Source: Carnimonas bestiolae (GTDB lineage Bacteria; Pseudomonadota; Gammaproteobacteria; Pseudomonadales; Halomonadaceae). From it: a DNA stretch of 64,000 nucleotides. Positions within the stretch are counted from its first letter, which is position 1. Each line of letters opens with the position of its first letter. Where the stretch lies: the NCBI RefSeq assembly GCF_051251125.1, contig NZ_JBPCZL010000004.1. One strand, written 5' to 3'. This document shows, one piece after another, positions 42,716-50,844 of the stretch. Under the pieces are notes generated by a model. It saw only the letters and a program-made list of their open reading frames with translations. It made no database searches and was not told where the DNA came from. The translations under genes and the position numbers were made by a program.

Positions 42716-43463
42716 TCAGCTTATCCCACAGGCATTCGCCGCCGGCCTTGCCACGCAACTGCTCAAGCTTGGCCTGATGAGCTTCCAGCTCCTCAGCGCT
42801 AGGACTCACCACGCGCAGCAGTGAGGGATCTATCGCTACCGCGCGGCGACCCGCAGGACCGCCCTTCTGCTGGCCATTGGCAGTGCTGTCGCCACCCAAC
42901 GAAAGCGCCGTTTGGCCGCCGGTCATCGCCAGATAGACCTCGGCCAGAATTTCAGCATCCAACAGGGCGCCGTGCAGCGTTCGATGGCCGTTATCGATAC
43001 CGTAGCGCTTGCACAACGCATCCAGATTATTGCGCTGCCCAGGATGCATCTCACGCGCTAACGCCAGCGTATCGAGCACGCCGCAGCCAGCCGCTACCGG
43101 ACCCAACACTGGATCACGACGAACTTGATTGAGCAGCTTGAATTCGTGATCGATGAAGCCCACGTCGAACGAGGCATTATGGATGACGAGCTCCGCGCCC
43201 TTGATGAATTCCCAGAACTCATCGGCTACCTGAGCAAATACCGGCTCCTCGGCGACGCGCTCGTCGGTGATGCCGTGAATTTCCATCGCTTCAGGATCAA
43301 TCGCGCGCTCGGGATTGATGTACTGATGATAGTGGCGACCCGTGAGGCGGCGATTGATCACCTCTACCCCGCCAATTTCGATCAGGCGGTGCCCTTCACT
43401 GGTTTCAAGACCCGTGGTTTCGGTATCCAGTACGATCTGACGTTCGTTATGTGCAGTATTCAT
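42708..43463 (-). CDS. dnaQ: DNA polymerase III epsilon subunit (3'-5' proofreading exonuclease)
   Basis: 251 residues from the ATG at 43463. DEDDh exonuclease motifs: IVLDTETTGLE (Exo I), HNASFDVGFIDHEF (Exo II), and HGALLDAEILAEVYL (Exo III, with His and Asp). After residue ~185 a linker leads to a C-terminal region ending EAHQAKLEQLRGKAGGECLWDKLNG, expected to bind the polymerase alpha subunit. It proofreads during chromosome replication. It follows rnhA by 105 bp on the same strand, the common rnhA-dnaQ linkage, and overlaps nudC by 8 bp. Confidence 0.95.
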   Translation of the reverse strand: MNTAHNERQIVLDTETTGLETSEGHRLIEIGGVEVINRRLTGRHYHQYINPERAIDPEAMEIHGITDERVAEEPVFAQVADEFWEFIKGAELVIHNASFDVGFIDHEFKLLNQVRRDPVLGPVAAGCGVLDTLALAREMHPGQRNNLDALCKRYGIDNGHRTLHGALLDAEILAEVYLAMTGGQTALSLGGDSTANGQQKGGPAGRRAVAIDPSLLRVVSPSAEELEAHQAKLEQLRGKAGGECLWDKLNG

Positions 43464-43568
43464 AAAGGCTGCATGTACTCCTGACCGCCCGTTATGGAAA
43501 AGTCGTCGATAGCGCTGCATGTAATCGCTGCTTGCCTGCGCGGGCGGCCGCGATTGCTATTGGCAGCA

Positions 43569-44033
43569 CTATCTGCCCATGATGTCGTCCATGGCGAGAT
43601 TGGCAAGCGCATCTGCGCGCTCGTTGCCGGGATGTCCCGCGTGGCCCTTGACCCAATGCCAGGCCACCTGGTGGCGTTCGGTTTCGACCAGCAATTGCTG
43701 CCACAGCTCCGCGTTTTTCACGGGTGCCTTGGAGGCCGTTTTCCAGCCCCGCCGACGCCAGTTGTGAATCCATTTGGTAATGCCGTTTCTGACATATTCG
43801 GAATCGGTATAAAGCGCCACGTCGCAACGCCGCGTTAACGCACGCAGTCCCATAATCGCGGCCGTTAGCTCCATGCGATTATTGGTGGTCTGCTGCTCGC
43901 CGCCTTTCAGCTCTTTTTCGTGCGGACCGCTTTGCAACACCGCTCCCCACCCGCCCGGGCCTGGATTGCCGCGACAGCCGCCATCGGTGTAGAGCGTCAC
44001 GGTCGGGAGTGGTGCGGATGCTTCAGAAGACAT
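43569..44033 (-). CDS. rnhA: Ribonuclease HI
   Basis: 154 residues from the ATG at 44033. The catalytic DEDD set is present: YTDGGCRGNPGPGGWGAVL (first Asp), NNRMELTAAI (Glu), LYTDSEYV (Asp), and HAGHPGNERADALAN (His and last Asp). It degrades the RNA strand of RNA-DNA hybrids. It lies between the YafS-like methyltransferase gene and dnaQ, an arrangement shared with many gammaproteobacteria. Confidence 0.97.
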   Translation of the reverse strand: MSSEASAPLPTVTLYTDGGCRGNPGPGGWGAVLQSGPHEKELKGGEQQTTNNRMELTAAIMGLRALTRRCDVALYTDSEYVRNGITKWIHNWRRRGWKTASKAPVKNAELWQQLLVETERHQVAWHWVKGHAGHPGNERADALANLAMDDIMGR

Positions 44034-44142
44034 GGGCAACTCGATCAGAATGATTCATCAAAGCGATACATTATAAAGGCGCGTGGCAGTACAGGTAGCG
44101 TTCCAATCTGGTGACCGGCACGCTCGCGGCGGTTGCTCACGA

Positions 44143-44907
44143 TCAGCGCCGGGAATTTGTTGGCAGCTTATTGCGGCACGCGCTTAATCCCGCATGGCGA
44201 GCAGGCAGCGCCAGCGGCGGCCAACGCCGCCGCCCCACCGGGATAACCCGCTCAAGACGCCGCTTGGCAGTAACAACATAACCATGGGCAAACGGCACAT
44301 TGTAGCGGCGCCAGCAGGATTCCCAACGCGGCCGATAGCGCGACACTGAATAAGCGCAGTAGTCTACCCGCTCAATCTCGAAATCAACAAACGCCAGCCA
44401 ATCACGTAATTGCGACGTTGAGTGCCACTTGAGCTGATGGGGAAAACGCTTATGGCGGCTCGGCCCGATGCGGCTCAACCGCCCCGGCCCCATTGGATGC
44501 CAGCCAAGAATGATCAGTTTGCCGTTATCATCGGTAACGCGCGCAGCTTCACTCAGCAAATGGTGAGGCTCGTGCAAGATATCCAGCAAATGATGAATAA
44601 CCACCAACGACATCGATTCGTCGGGCAACGGCAGTTGAGCGGGGTCGCAGAGCAGTGAAGAGGCGGATTCGGCATAGCTGGCGCTGGGCACCCATTGCAC
44701 CTGATGCCGCAGACGGCTAAGCGGCAGCAGCGGCGCGGCCGCAGTAAACTCGAGCCCGTGCTGGCCCCGCACTGCGTCGATAAGCGGCCCCACGCAGGCA
44801 CGCTGACATTGCCACATCGCCTTGCCGCGCTCACCCTGCCAAAAGGCACGTGCTTGTTGGAGTAATCGGGCCGATGAAGCCACTCCATTGGTGCCCGCTG
44901 CACACAT
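44143..44907 (-). CDS. SAM-dependent methyltransferase, YafS-like
   Basis: 254 residues from the ATG at 44907, where GGAG is 9 bp upstream; longer starts are possible. A class I methyltransferase core is visible, though divergent: CDPAQLPLPDESMSLVVIHHLLDILHEPHHLLSEAARVTDDNGKLI spans motifs III-V, and IILGWHPMGPGRLSRIG follows. The position (gloB, this gene, rnhA, dnaQ) is that of E. coli yafS. The substrate is unknown. It is divergent from gloB. Confidence 0.8.
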   Translation of the reverse strand: MCAAGTNGVASSARLLQQARAFWQGERGKAMWQCQRACVGPLIDAVRGQHGLEFTAAAPLLPLSRLRHQVQWVPSASYAESASSLLCDPAQLPLPDESMSLVVIHHLLDILHEPHHLLSEAARVTDDNGKLIILGWHPMGPGRLSRIGPSRHKRFPHQLKWHSTSQLRDWLAFVDFEIERVDYCAYSVSRYRPRWESCWRRYNVPFAHGYVVTAKRRLERVIPVGRRRWPPLALPARHAGLSACRNKLPTNSRR

Positions 44908-45198
44908 GGGTAACATCTCCACACTTTGTGTTATACTTTGTAGCTCACATTGAGCCAACGCCCTATGCAACGCGTCATCAGGGGCAACCGAGTGGCTTCC
45001 AGCCGATCAACGCCATTGGCACATTACGCTAATTGGTGTGTTTTCAATTTTTCAGACGTCACTCATTTTCGCGCTCGCTAAACGTCGTAATTACTGTTGT
45101 TCGCCTGCTTCTTTCAATGCATCGACTATACAGTAAATCGCTGTTTGACGGGCGGCTTGGCTAAAGCGTTGCTACACCAGATTTGTCAGGAGTTTTGC

Positions 45199-46008
45199 AT
45201 GTCCCATTCATCCAAAGCGTCGGCGGAGCTGCAGGTATCTGCACTCAACGCATTCTCGGATAACTATATCTGGTTGATCCGGCGCGCGGGACAGCACGAG
45301 GTCATTGCGATCGATCCCGGCGAAGCGGCGCCGGTCATCGAGTGGCTTGAAAGCGATGAAGGCAGCGCCTATCAGCTGACCGATATTCTCATCACTCATC
45401 ATCATCATGACCATACGGGCGGCGTGGCTGAACTGGTCGAGCGCTATGGCGCTCGCGTAAGCGCTCCCGCCCACTGCAAAAGCGTTAGCGTCGATCGTCC
45501 GCTGCGTGAAGGCGACACAATTGAGCTCTTTGGTATTACTACCCATATCTGGGAAACCCCGGGGCACACGCTCGATCACATCGTCTATCTGGTAGACACC
45601 GCCACACCGCTGCTGTTTTGTGGCGATACGCTGTTTCATGCGGGCTGCGGGCGCTTATTCGAAGGCAGCGCCGCGCAGATGCAAGCAAACTTCGCGCGGC
45701 TCGCGGAACTCCCTGGCAATACGTTGGTCTATGGAGCCCACGAGTACACGCAGGCGAATCTTGAATTTGCTCGTCAGGTCGAACCTGACAACTCAGACAT
45801 TGCCGCTGACATCGAGCGCGTAGAGCAGCTCCGTCAGCAGCAGCGTCCGTCGTTGCCCAGCAGCATTGAGCTCGAGCAGCGCGTAAATCCGTTCATGCGG
45901 TATCAGAATTCCGCAGTCGTCCAGGCATTGGAAGCTCATTCTGGACAAACTCCTGCCGATGAAACCGAGGCATTCGCGCTCTTGCGCAGTTGGAAAGATA
46001 ACGCTTGA
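45199..46008 (+). CDS. gloB: Hydroxyacylglutathione hydrolase (glyoxalase II)
   Basis: 269 residues from the ATG at 45199 with an AGGAG ribosome-binding site; an upstream in-frame extension is rejected. Metallo-beta-lactamase fold with the metal motif THHHHDHTGG (about residues 65-74), ETPGHTLDHI, LFCGDTLFHAGCGRLFEG, and YGAHEYTQANLEFA. The C-terminal helical domain with FMRY is typical of glyoxalase II. It splits S-lactoylglutathione to lactate and glutathione in methylglyoxal detoxification. mltD follows on the same strand. Confidence 0.96.
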   Translation: MSHSSKASAELQVSALNAFSDNYIWLIRRAGQHEVIAIDPGEAAPVIEWLESDEGSAYQLTDILITHHHHDHTGGVAELVERYGARVSAPAHCKSVSVDRPLREGDTIELFGITTHIWETPGHTLDHIVYLVDTATPLLFCGDTLFHAGCGRLFEGSAAQMQANFARLAELPGNTLVYGAHEYTQANLEFARQVEPDNSDIAADIERVEQLRQQQRPSLPSSIELEQRVNPFMRYQNSAVVQALEAHSGQTPADETEAFALLRSWKDNA

Positions 46009-46121
46009 AGGCCGTCAATGAAGATTGCTCTACACAAGGCCTATGTATGCGTTTACTTCTCGGTCGCCGGGATCCAGGAAGGATCACCGAGCGATGCGGC
46101 AAATTCGCAAGGTAATGTGCT

Positions 46122-47225
46122 GTGTCTTTAACAGGCTTAATTGAAAATCGCATCAAGCGACGCAAGGGCATGCTGGCCGGGGGGATAATAACGCTCACCC
46201 TGGGTGTCGGTAGTTGGCTAGTGCTCTCTGAACAGGGCAATGTCAGTTTCTATGGTGTTAGCGTCGAAGACGCTACCTCCTACGATTCCGCATGGCAGCG
46301 CGTCTCCGCCGACTTTACCCTCGATCACCACAGCGACGATCCACGCGTACAGCAGTGGATCTCGTGGTATCAGGCTCATCCCGCCATGTTCACCGACTAT
46401 GCCACCCAGGCCGCTCCCTGGATGCACTACGTCGCTCGTGAAGTCGAAAAGCGTGATCTTCCCGGCGAATTAGCGCTGCTACCCTTCGTTGAAAGCGGCT
46501 ACAACCCGCTGGCGCGCAGCCCCAAAGGCCCCACCGGCATCTGGCAGTTGGCCTCAGCAACGGCGGACGATCTAGGGCTGCGTAATACGCTCGGCTATGC
46601 GGCGCGGCAGGACGTGAAAGCCTCCACCGCGGCTGCGCTCGACTATCTGGAATTGCTCCATCGCCAGTGGTATCACGGTGATTGGGAGTCCACGTTAGCA
46701 GCCTACAACGCGGGCCCCGGGCGAGTGAATCTGGCTCGTGTGGAAAGCGGTACCAAGGATTTCTGGAAAACCCGCCTACCGCAGGAAACGCGTAACTATG
46801 TGCCCAAGCTGCTGGCATTGGCGACCATCGTTTCCAATCCTGAACGCTACGGTATCGAACTGCCCCATATCGACGATGCTCCGTCCGTAGTAGAAGTCAG
46901 TCTGGATCACTCGCTCGATATTGCATCCGCAGCAAAGCTAGCGGGAGTTTCGCTGGACGAGATCAAACGCCTGAACCCTGCTTACGTGGGCGATTGGGTA
47001 GACAAGTCGCTGTTAATTCCAAGTAACGCCGAACAGCACTTCAAGCAGCAGCTCGCGACACTGCGTAGCGGCAGCCAGCAGCTTGAGTACGTGGTGGCAC
47101 AGGGCGACACGCTCAGCGTCATTAGTCACCACTCCGGCATTCCCGTCGATCAGATTCAGCGTGATAACAAGCTGAAGGACAAGCCGCTAAAAATCGGCCA
47201 AACGCTACTATTGGCTGGCGCTTGA
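46122..47225 (+). CDS. mltD: Membrane-bound lytic murein transglycosylase D-like
   Basis: 367 residues from a GTG at 46122; an ATG at 46170 is possible. An N-terminal membrane helix (GIITLTLGVGSWLVLSEQ) replaces the lipobox found in E. coli MltD. The SLT domain has ALLPFVESGYNPLARSPKG with the catalytic Glu near 124, TGIWQLASATADDLGL, and TLAAYNAGPGRVNLA. A single C-terminal LysM domain (LEYVVAQGDTLSVISHHSG) binds peptidoglycan, whereas E. coli MltD has two. It cleaves glycan strands to 1,6-anhydromuropeptides. It is adjacent to gloB, as in many gammaproteobacteria. Confidence 0.9.
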   Translation: MSLTGLIENRIKRRKGMLAGGIITLTLGVGSWLVLSEQGNVSFYGVSVEDATSYDSAWQRVSADFTLDHHSDDPRVQQWISWYQAHPAMFTDYATQAAPWMHYVAREVEKRDLPGELALLPFVESGYNPLARSPKGPTGIWQLASATADDLGLRNTLGYAARQDVKASTAAALDYLELLHRQWYHGDWESTLAAYNAGPGRVNLARVESGTKDFWKTRLPQETRNYVPKLLALATIVSNPERYGIELPHIDDAPSVVEVSLDHSLDIASAAKLAGVSLDEIKRLNPAYVGDWVDKSLLIPSNAEQHFKQQLATLRSGSQQLEYVVAQGDTLSVISHHSGIPVDQIQRDNKLKDKPLKIGQTLLLAGA

Positions 47226-47270
47226 TTTATTCGTCAATGATCGGGATGCTGTGCTTTTTTCACGCCCCGA

Positions 47271-47276
47271 TATAAT
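47271..47276 (+). promoter_or_regulatory. Perfect -10 box next to a start codon (possible leaderless transcript)
   Basis: TATAAT ends 5 bp before the ATG at 47282, and there is no ribosome-binding site in between. A start point 6-7 bp downstream would fall on or near the ATG itself. Confidence 0.35.
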
Positions 47277-47281
47277 CCTTT

Positions 47282-47680
47282 ATGCTGCAGCGTCTTTCCT
47301 ATTCTCTATTTGCTGTGCTGGTAGCGTCGCTAACGTTGCTATCGCCACCTGCTGCGCAGCGCGCGATGGCAGCGCCCCGCTATAGCAATGGCGATATCTG
47401 CGTACTGCAAACGCTATTGGTCATGGAGCGCCTGGACCGCTACAAACCTGGCAAGAATGCCGGGTTCAGCGGATTCTATCGTGATGTCATGAAGCATTTG
47501 CTCAACTCTGACCTGCTGGCCGGTCAGTCTAACCAGCGCAAGATCTTCCTGCTGAACTCGCTGCATTATTCGTCAGACGTTGCTTACCGCCAGCGTAAAT
47601 GGCTTGGCAACAAGGAAAACCGACTGCGCCTTCAGAAGGAACTGGCCGGCACCTGCAGCCGCCAGATTGGCTCACACTGA
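47282..47680 (+). CDS. Hypothetical secreted/periplasmic protein (132 aa)
   Basis: 132 residues with a Sec-type signal peptide (LSYSLFAVLVASLTLLSPPAAQRAMA) likely cleaved near residue 30. The mature part is basic and helical, with two cysteines (DICVLQTLL near 40 and GTCSRQ near the end) that could form a disulfide. I do not recognise the family. It follows mltD by 57 bp and has its own strong terminator, and there is a TATAAT box right before the ATG but no ribosome-binding site. Confidence 0.75.
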   Translation: MLQRLSYSLFAVLVASLTLLSPPAAQRAMAAPRYSNGDICVLQTLLVMERLDRYKPGKNAGFSGFYRDVMKHLLNSDLLAGQSNQRKIFLLNSLHYSSDVAYRQRKWLGNKENRLRLQKELAGTCSRQIGSH

Positions 47681-47725
47681 GCCACTGCCGCTGCGCACAC
47701 CTGTACGCTGGTACATGCCCAAAAC

Positions 47726-47759
47726 AAAGCCGGCGCTGCTATTCGCAGCGCCGGCTTTT
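47726..47759 (+). terminator. Rho-independent terminator
   Basis: Perfect hairpin AAAGCCGGCGCTGC / GCAGCGCCGGCTTT with a 5-nt loop, followed by TTTT on the plus strand. An A-run on the left lets it also serve the convergent small membrane-protein gene. Confidence 0.9.
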
Positions 47760-47777
47760 CCTTACGTGAGCCTGCGT

Positions 47778-48032
47778 TCAAAGATGTAGAAAGATCGATG
47801 CGACTGATAGCACCGCACTAACAGCCGTGATGACTAGTGAAATTTTGCTGGCCTTGGCGAAGCCACGTTTTCGGGTGTTACTGAATACAAAGAAATTGAC
47901 GATGGTCGAAATCAACGCCAGTGCTGCTATTCCCCAGAAGTAAAAAAACACATTCGCTCTCGCTTTTGGCAATGGCTCGCCGCCGATAGGGTGCTGACGA
48001 GACGGTACGTTAACGCTCCACGCGTTATTCAT
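47778..48032 (-). CDS. Small putative membrane protein (84 aa)
   Basis: 84 residues. A polar N-terminus of ~28 residues is followed by two hydrophobic helices: FFYFWGIAALALISTIVNFFVF and ISLVITAVSAVLSVASIFL, separated by the basic loop NTRKRGFAKASK. No family recognised. The ribosome-binding site is weak. The convergent terminator 20 bp after its stop supports transcription on this strand. Confidence 0.55.
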   Translation of the reverse strand: MNNAWSVNVPSRQHPIGGEPLPKARANVFFYFWGIAALALISTIVNFFVFSNTRKRGFAKASKISLVITAVSAVLSVASIFLHL

Positions 48033-48171
48033 TATTAGCCACGGTCGCCCTCTGCTATCGACCCCACAGGGTGCTACCTGCCCGAATATTGTACGCCCAA
48101 GACTGCATCCCCGAAACTCTCACCATGGCCACTAGCAGCCACTGAGTGCCACCAGAGAGTGGTAAGGCCCC

Positions 48172-48954
48172 TTAGCGAGTCAGGGTGAAGTCGTCGGCAT
48201 CTTTCCAGGCAGGGAATTTTTCGCGGAAGCGGTTCAGGCTCTCAAGCCCAATCACGCCCGTACGCACAAAAGGCACGTTCTCAGGCTCATCGATTAATGT
48301 TTCGCCGAGGTAATCAACCAGCATAGAGTCGCCGCTATAGTGCAATTCGTTGCCGTCCTTGCCGCAGCGGTTAACGCCGACCACGTAACTTTGATTCTCC
48401 AGAGCGCGCGCCTGCAACAGCGTGCGCCATACCTTGCGACGACTGGAAGGCCAGTTGGCGACACACACCAGCAGATCATATTCATTGGCACGATTGCGCA
48501 GCCACACCGGAAAACGCAAATCGTAGCAAACGCTCAGCAGCACCCGCACACCCTTCAGCTCTTTAATCACGCGCTGATCTCCAGCGCTGTAGTGATTCGC
48601 CTCTTCGCCCATGCGAAACAGGTGACGCTTGTCGTAATAGCTAACCTCACCTTCCGGCGTTACCCAGTACATGCGGTTAACGTAGTGACCGCCGCTATTG
48701 ATCGAGAGACTGCCGGTGATTACCGCGCCAAGCTCGCTCGCCTTGCGTTTCATCCAGGCCAAAGTATCGCTGCCTTCAGCGGGCTCTGCCGCTTCCTCTA
48801 CCTGCATGGTGAAGCCAGTGGCAAACATCTCTGGCAATACCACCAGGTCGCTGCCGGACACTCCCTCTAGCAACCGATCAAACAACTGGTGGTTCGCCTG
48901 CGGTGCTTCCCAGCGAAGATCAGCCTGAACCAACGTAACGACAAGCTCTGACAT
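48172..48954 (-). CDS. yafV: Omega-amidase/nitrilase superfamily protein YafV
   Basis: 260 residues, ATG after an AAGGAT ribosome-binding site. The nitrilase triad is visible: Glu in VVLPEMFATGF, Lys in YYDKRHLF, and Cys in VCYDLRFPVWLRN. The VVTLVQADLRWEAPQAN start and FPAWKDAD end match YafV, an omega-amidase that hydrolyses alpha-ketoglutaramate-type amides in the methionine salvage/transamination cycle. It precedes lrgAB in transcriptional order on the opposite side; there is no obvious operon with it. Confidence 0.92.
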   Translation of the reverse strand: MSELVVTLVQADLRWEAPQANHQLFDRLLEGVSGSDLVVLPEMFATGFTMQVEEAAEPAEGSDTLAWMKRKASELGAVITGSLSINSGGHYVNRMYWVTPEGEVSYYDKRHLFRMGEEANHYSAGDQRVIKELKGVRVLLSVCYDLRFPVWLRNRANEYDLLVCVANWPSSRRKVWRTLLQARALENQSYVVGVNRCGKDGNELHYSGDSMLVDYLGETLIDEPENVPFVRTGVIGLESLNRFREKFPAWKDADDFTLTR

Positions 48955-48996
48955 GACAGCGACATCCTTTCTGTTGCGCTATTGCTGGGCAATACG

Positions 48997-49728
48997 CTAA
49001 CGCATGAATACCTGTAAAAACGGCAGAATCAGTGCGGTGGCAAGCCCTACGCAGCCCATCGCCAATCCTGAAAAAGCGCCGGCCAGCACACTGATACTGG
49101 CAAAACTTTGTGCGGTACCGAAGCCGTGACACGACGACCCCATGGTGAACCCTTTCACAATATGATCATGCGCTCCTGTCAGCTTGAATACCAGCGGCCC
49201 GGTAAAGCAACCGACAATGCCGGTAATCAGGCTAAGAGCCGCCGTTAGCGCGGGAATTCCGCCAATCGATTGAGAGACGCCCATGGCAATCGGCGTCGTA
49301 ACCGATTTTGGCGCAAACGAGGCCACCATCTGGGCAGGCAAATGGAACAGCATTGACAGCCCAATCGTCAGAAACGCAGAAGCCAGTACGGCGCCTGCAA
49401 TTCCCAGCAGCATGGGGGCCATCATCATGCGAATGCGCGCCAGATTGTCGTAGATCGGCACCGCCAGCATGACCGTGGCAGGGCCCAATAGAAAGTGAAT
49501 GAACTGGGCCCCAGCGAAATAGTCGTCATAGGAGGTATGCGTCAAAGCAAGCACTGCAATCAGCGCAGCGATCGCCAGCACTGCGGGCTGCAAATTAAGT
49601 TTGCTTAGCAGTTTGAAGTGTTTGATCAAGTAGTAGCTGCCGAGATACGCCGCCGCCGTTAAAAACAGCGATAGCAATGGCGACGCCGACAGGTACACCC
49701 ACAGCGAATCGATCGACGTTACTTTCAT
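48997..49728 (-). CDS. lrgB: LrgB/CidB family membrane protein
   Basis: 243 residues with about eight hydrophobic helices. The core QFIHFLLGPATVMLAVPIYDNL and SVTTPIAMGVSQSIGGIPALTA, followed by SCHGFGTAQSF, are typical of LrgB/YohK. Together with LrgA it forms the holin-antiholin-like pair linked to murein hydrolase export, cell lysis or small-molecule (e.g. pyruvate) transport. The start overlaps lrgA by 4 bp. Confidence 0.93.
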   Translation of the reverse strand: MKVTSIDSLWVYLSASPLLSLFLTAAAYLGSYYLIKHFKLLSKLNLQPAVLAIAALIAVLALTHTSYDDYFAGAQFIHFLLGPATVMLAVPIYDNLARIRMMMAPMLLGIAGAVLASAFLTIGLSMLFHLPAQMVASFAPKSVTTPIAMGVSQSIGGIPALTAALSLITGIVGCFTGPLVFKLTGAHDHIVKGFTMGSSCHGFGTAQSFASISVLAGAFSGLAMGCVGLATALILPFLQVFMR

Positions 49729-50114
49729 CGCCGCTGCTCCTTGAGCACGGGATCTTCGTCGTGATTCTTCAGCGCGCTGCCAAGCGTGCGCCGCATGAAT
49801 AACACCATGAACAGCTGCAATCCCGCCGTCGACAGCAGCACGATGATGGCAATGCTGACAAGGTGCGATTCGATCGCCGACCAGTTGGCCATCACCCCGA
49901 CGCCCGCCGGAACAAACAAAAAGGCCAGATGCTTGGTCAGGCCATTGGTGGTCACGCGCAGCCCTTCGGGTACCCGCCCCAGCAGCATTAAGCCAAGCAA
50001 CAGGATGATCATGCCGATAACGGGGCCCGGTATGGGCAGATGGAAAAAACGAGCGGCACTCTCACCGATCAGTTGGCACCCCAGCAAAATAGCCATCCCG
50101 ACGAGCAGTGGCAT
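49725..50114 (-). CDS. lrgA: LrgA/CidA family membrane protein
   Basis: 129 residues with four helices: LLVGMAILLGCQLIGESAA, LPIPGPVIGMIILLLGLMLLG (family motif PIPGPVIGM), LAFLFVPAGVGVMANW, and a fourth. A charged C-terminal tail follows. The ATG has a GGAG ribosome-binding site. It is the first gene of the two-gene lrgAB unit. A perfect 7+7-bp inverted repeat lies 46-66 bp upstream. Confidence 0.93.
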   Translation of the reverse strand: MPLLVGMAILLGCQLIGESAARFFHLPIPGPVIGMIILLLGLMLLGRVPEGLRVTTNGLTKHLAFLFVPAGVGVMANWSAIESHLVSIAIIVLLSTAGLQLFMVLFMRRTLGSALKNHDEDPVLKEQRR

Positions 50115-50159
50115 GTGCAGTATTCTCCAAGTTGATAGCGTATGAATGGCAGAAAAAAA

Positions 50160-50180
50160 TTGATATCATAAAAATATCAA
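50160..50180. promoter_or_regulatory. Inverted repeat upstream of lrgA
   Basis: TTGATAT-CATAAAA-ATATCAA, perfect 7-bp arms with a 7-bp spacer, containing a LysR-type T-N11-A. It lies 46-66 bp upstream of lrgA in an AT-rich divergent promoter region. No regulator gene adjoins. Confidence 0.4.
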
Positions 50181-50356
50181 AAACTGCTTTTCGATACAAA
50201 ACATCAAAAAAACGCCGTATAAACCCACCAAGTTGTTCATTTCCCTTGAATAATCGCCACTTCTCCCCTATTTATAGCCGAGCGCAGGCACTGCTGAGTA
50301 CAGGGTGCCACTCATAAAACCAACGATAGCCATAGGCTCGAAAAGGAATTCTCCTC

Positions 50357-50515
50357 ATGGACCTGATTCGGATCATCTTCGCGATTATTCTTCCGCCCGT
50401 CGGCGTATTTCTACAGGTGGGTCTTGGTCTGCAGTTCTGGATCAACATCCTGCTGACGCTCTTCGGCTATATTCCCGGCATCATTCATGCCATCTGGATT
50501 ATCGCTAAGCGCTAA
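50357..50515 (+). CDS. YqaE/Pmp3 family small membrane protein (52 aa)
   Basis: 52 residues, ATG after an AAGGA ribosome-binding site. The sequence begins MDLIRIIFAIILPPVGVFLQ, continues GLGLQFWINILLTLFGYIPG and ends IIHAIWIIAKR. This is the complete two-helix Pmp3/YqaE fold with the conserved LPPVGVFL and GYIPGIIHAIW motifs. Members are stress-induced membrane proteins that affect membrane potential and salt tolerance. It is too short for many gene finders. It is followed by tRNA-Pro after 72 bp. Confidence 0.95.
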   Translation: MDLIRIIFAIILPPVGVFLQVGLGLQFWINILLTLFGYIPGIIHAIWIIAKR

Positions 50516-50587
50516 CAAAGCACTTTTCTTTTTCAGAACAAGCGTGTAGTATGCGCTGCGTTCTCGGGACAGATGTCCTGAACGGCT

Positions 50588-50664
50588 CGGAGCGTGGCGC
50601 AGCTTGGTAGCGCGTTGCAATGGGGTTGCAAAGGTCGCAGGTTCGAATCCTGTCGCTCCGACCA
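50588..50664 (+). tRNA. tRNA-Pro (anticodon GGG)
   Basis: 77-nt cloverleaf. Acceptor stem CGGAGCG pairs with CGCTCCG (50654-50660), then A and an encoded CCA. D arm with AGCTTGGTAGCG, anticodon stem TTGCA/TGCAA with loop ATGGGGT (anticodon GGG), and T arm GTTCGAATCC. It reads proline codons CCC and CCT. Confidence 0.95.
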
Positions 50665-50679
50665 ATTAGCACAAAAATC

Positions 50680-50712
50680 AGCCAGTTGGGTTAGCGCCCA
50701 GCTGGCTTTTTT
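50680..50712 (+). terminator. Terminator after tRNA-Pro
   Basis: AGCCAGTTGGG and CCCAGCTGGCT arms (one mismatch) with a 6-nt loop, followed by six T. It starts 15 bp after the CCA end. Confidence 0.93.
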
Positions 50713-50844
50713 GTGTTTGATTGTGCAGACCGCAGGCCCTTTCAGGCTAAAGCGAGAAAACAATTCACGGCGCTGAATGTCGACCAAACTACCCTTCCCG
50801 CCAGCCTGCTGGATTAGCGAACAGGCGGCTTCCTGCCTAACCTG

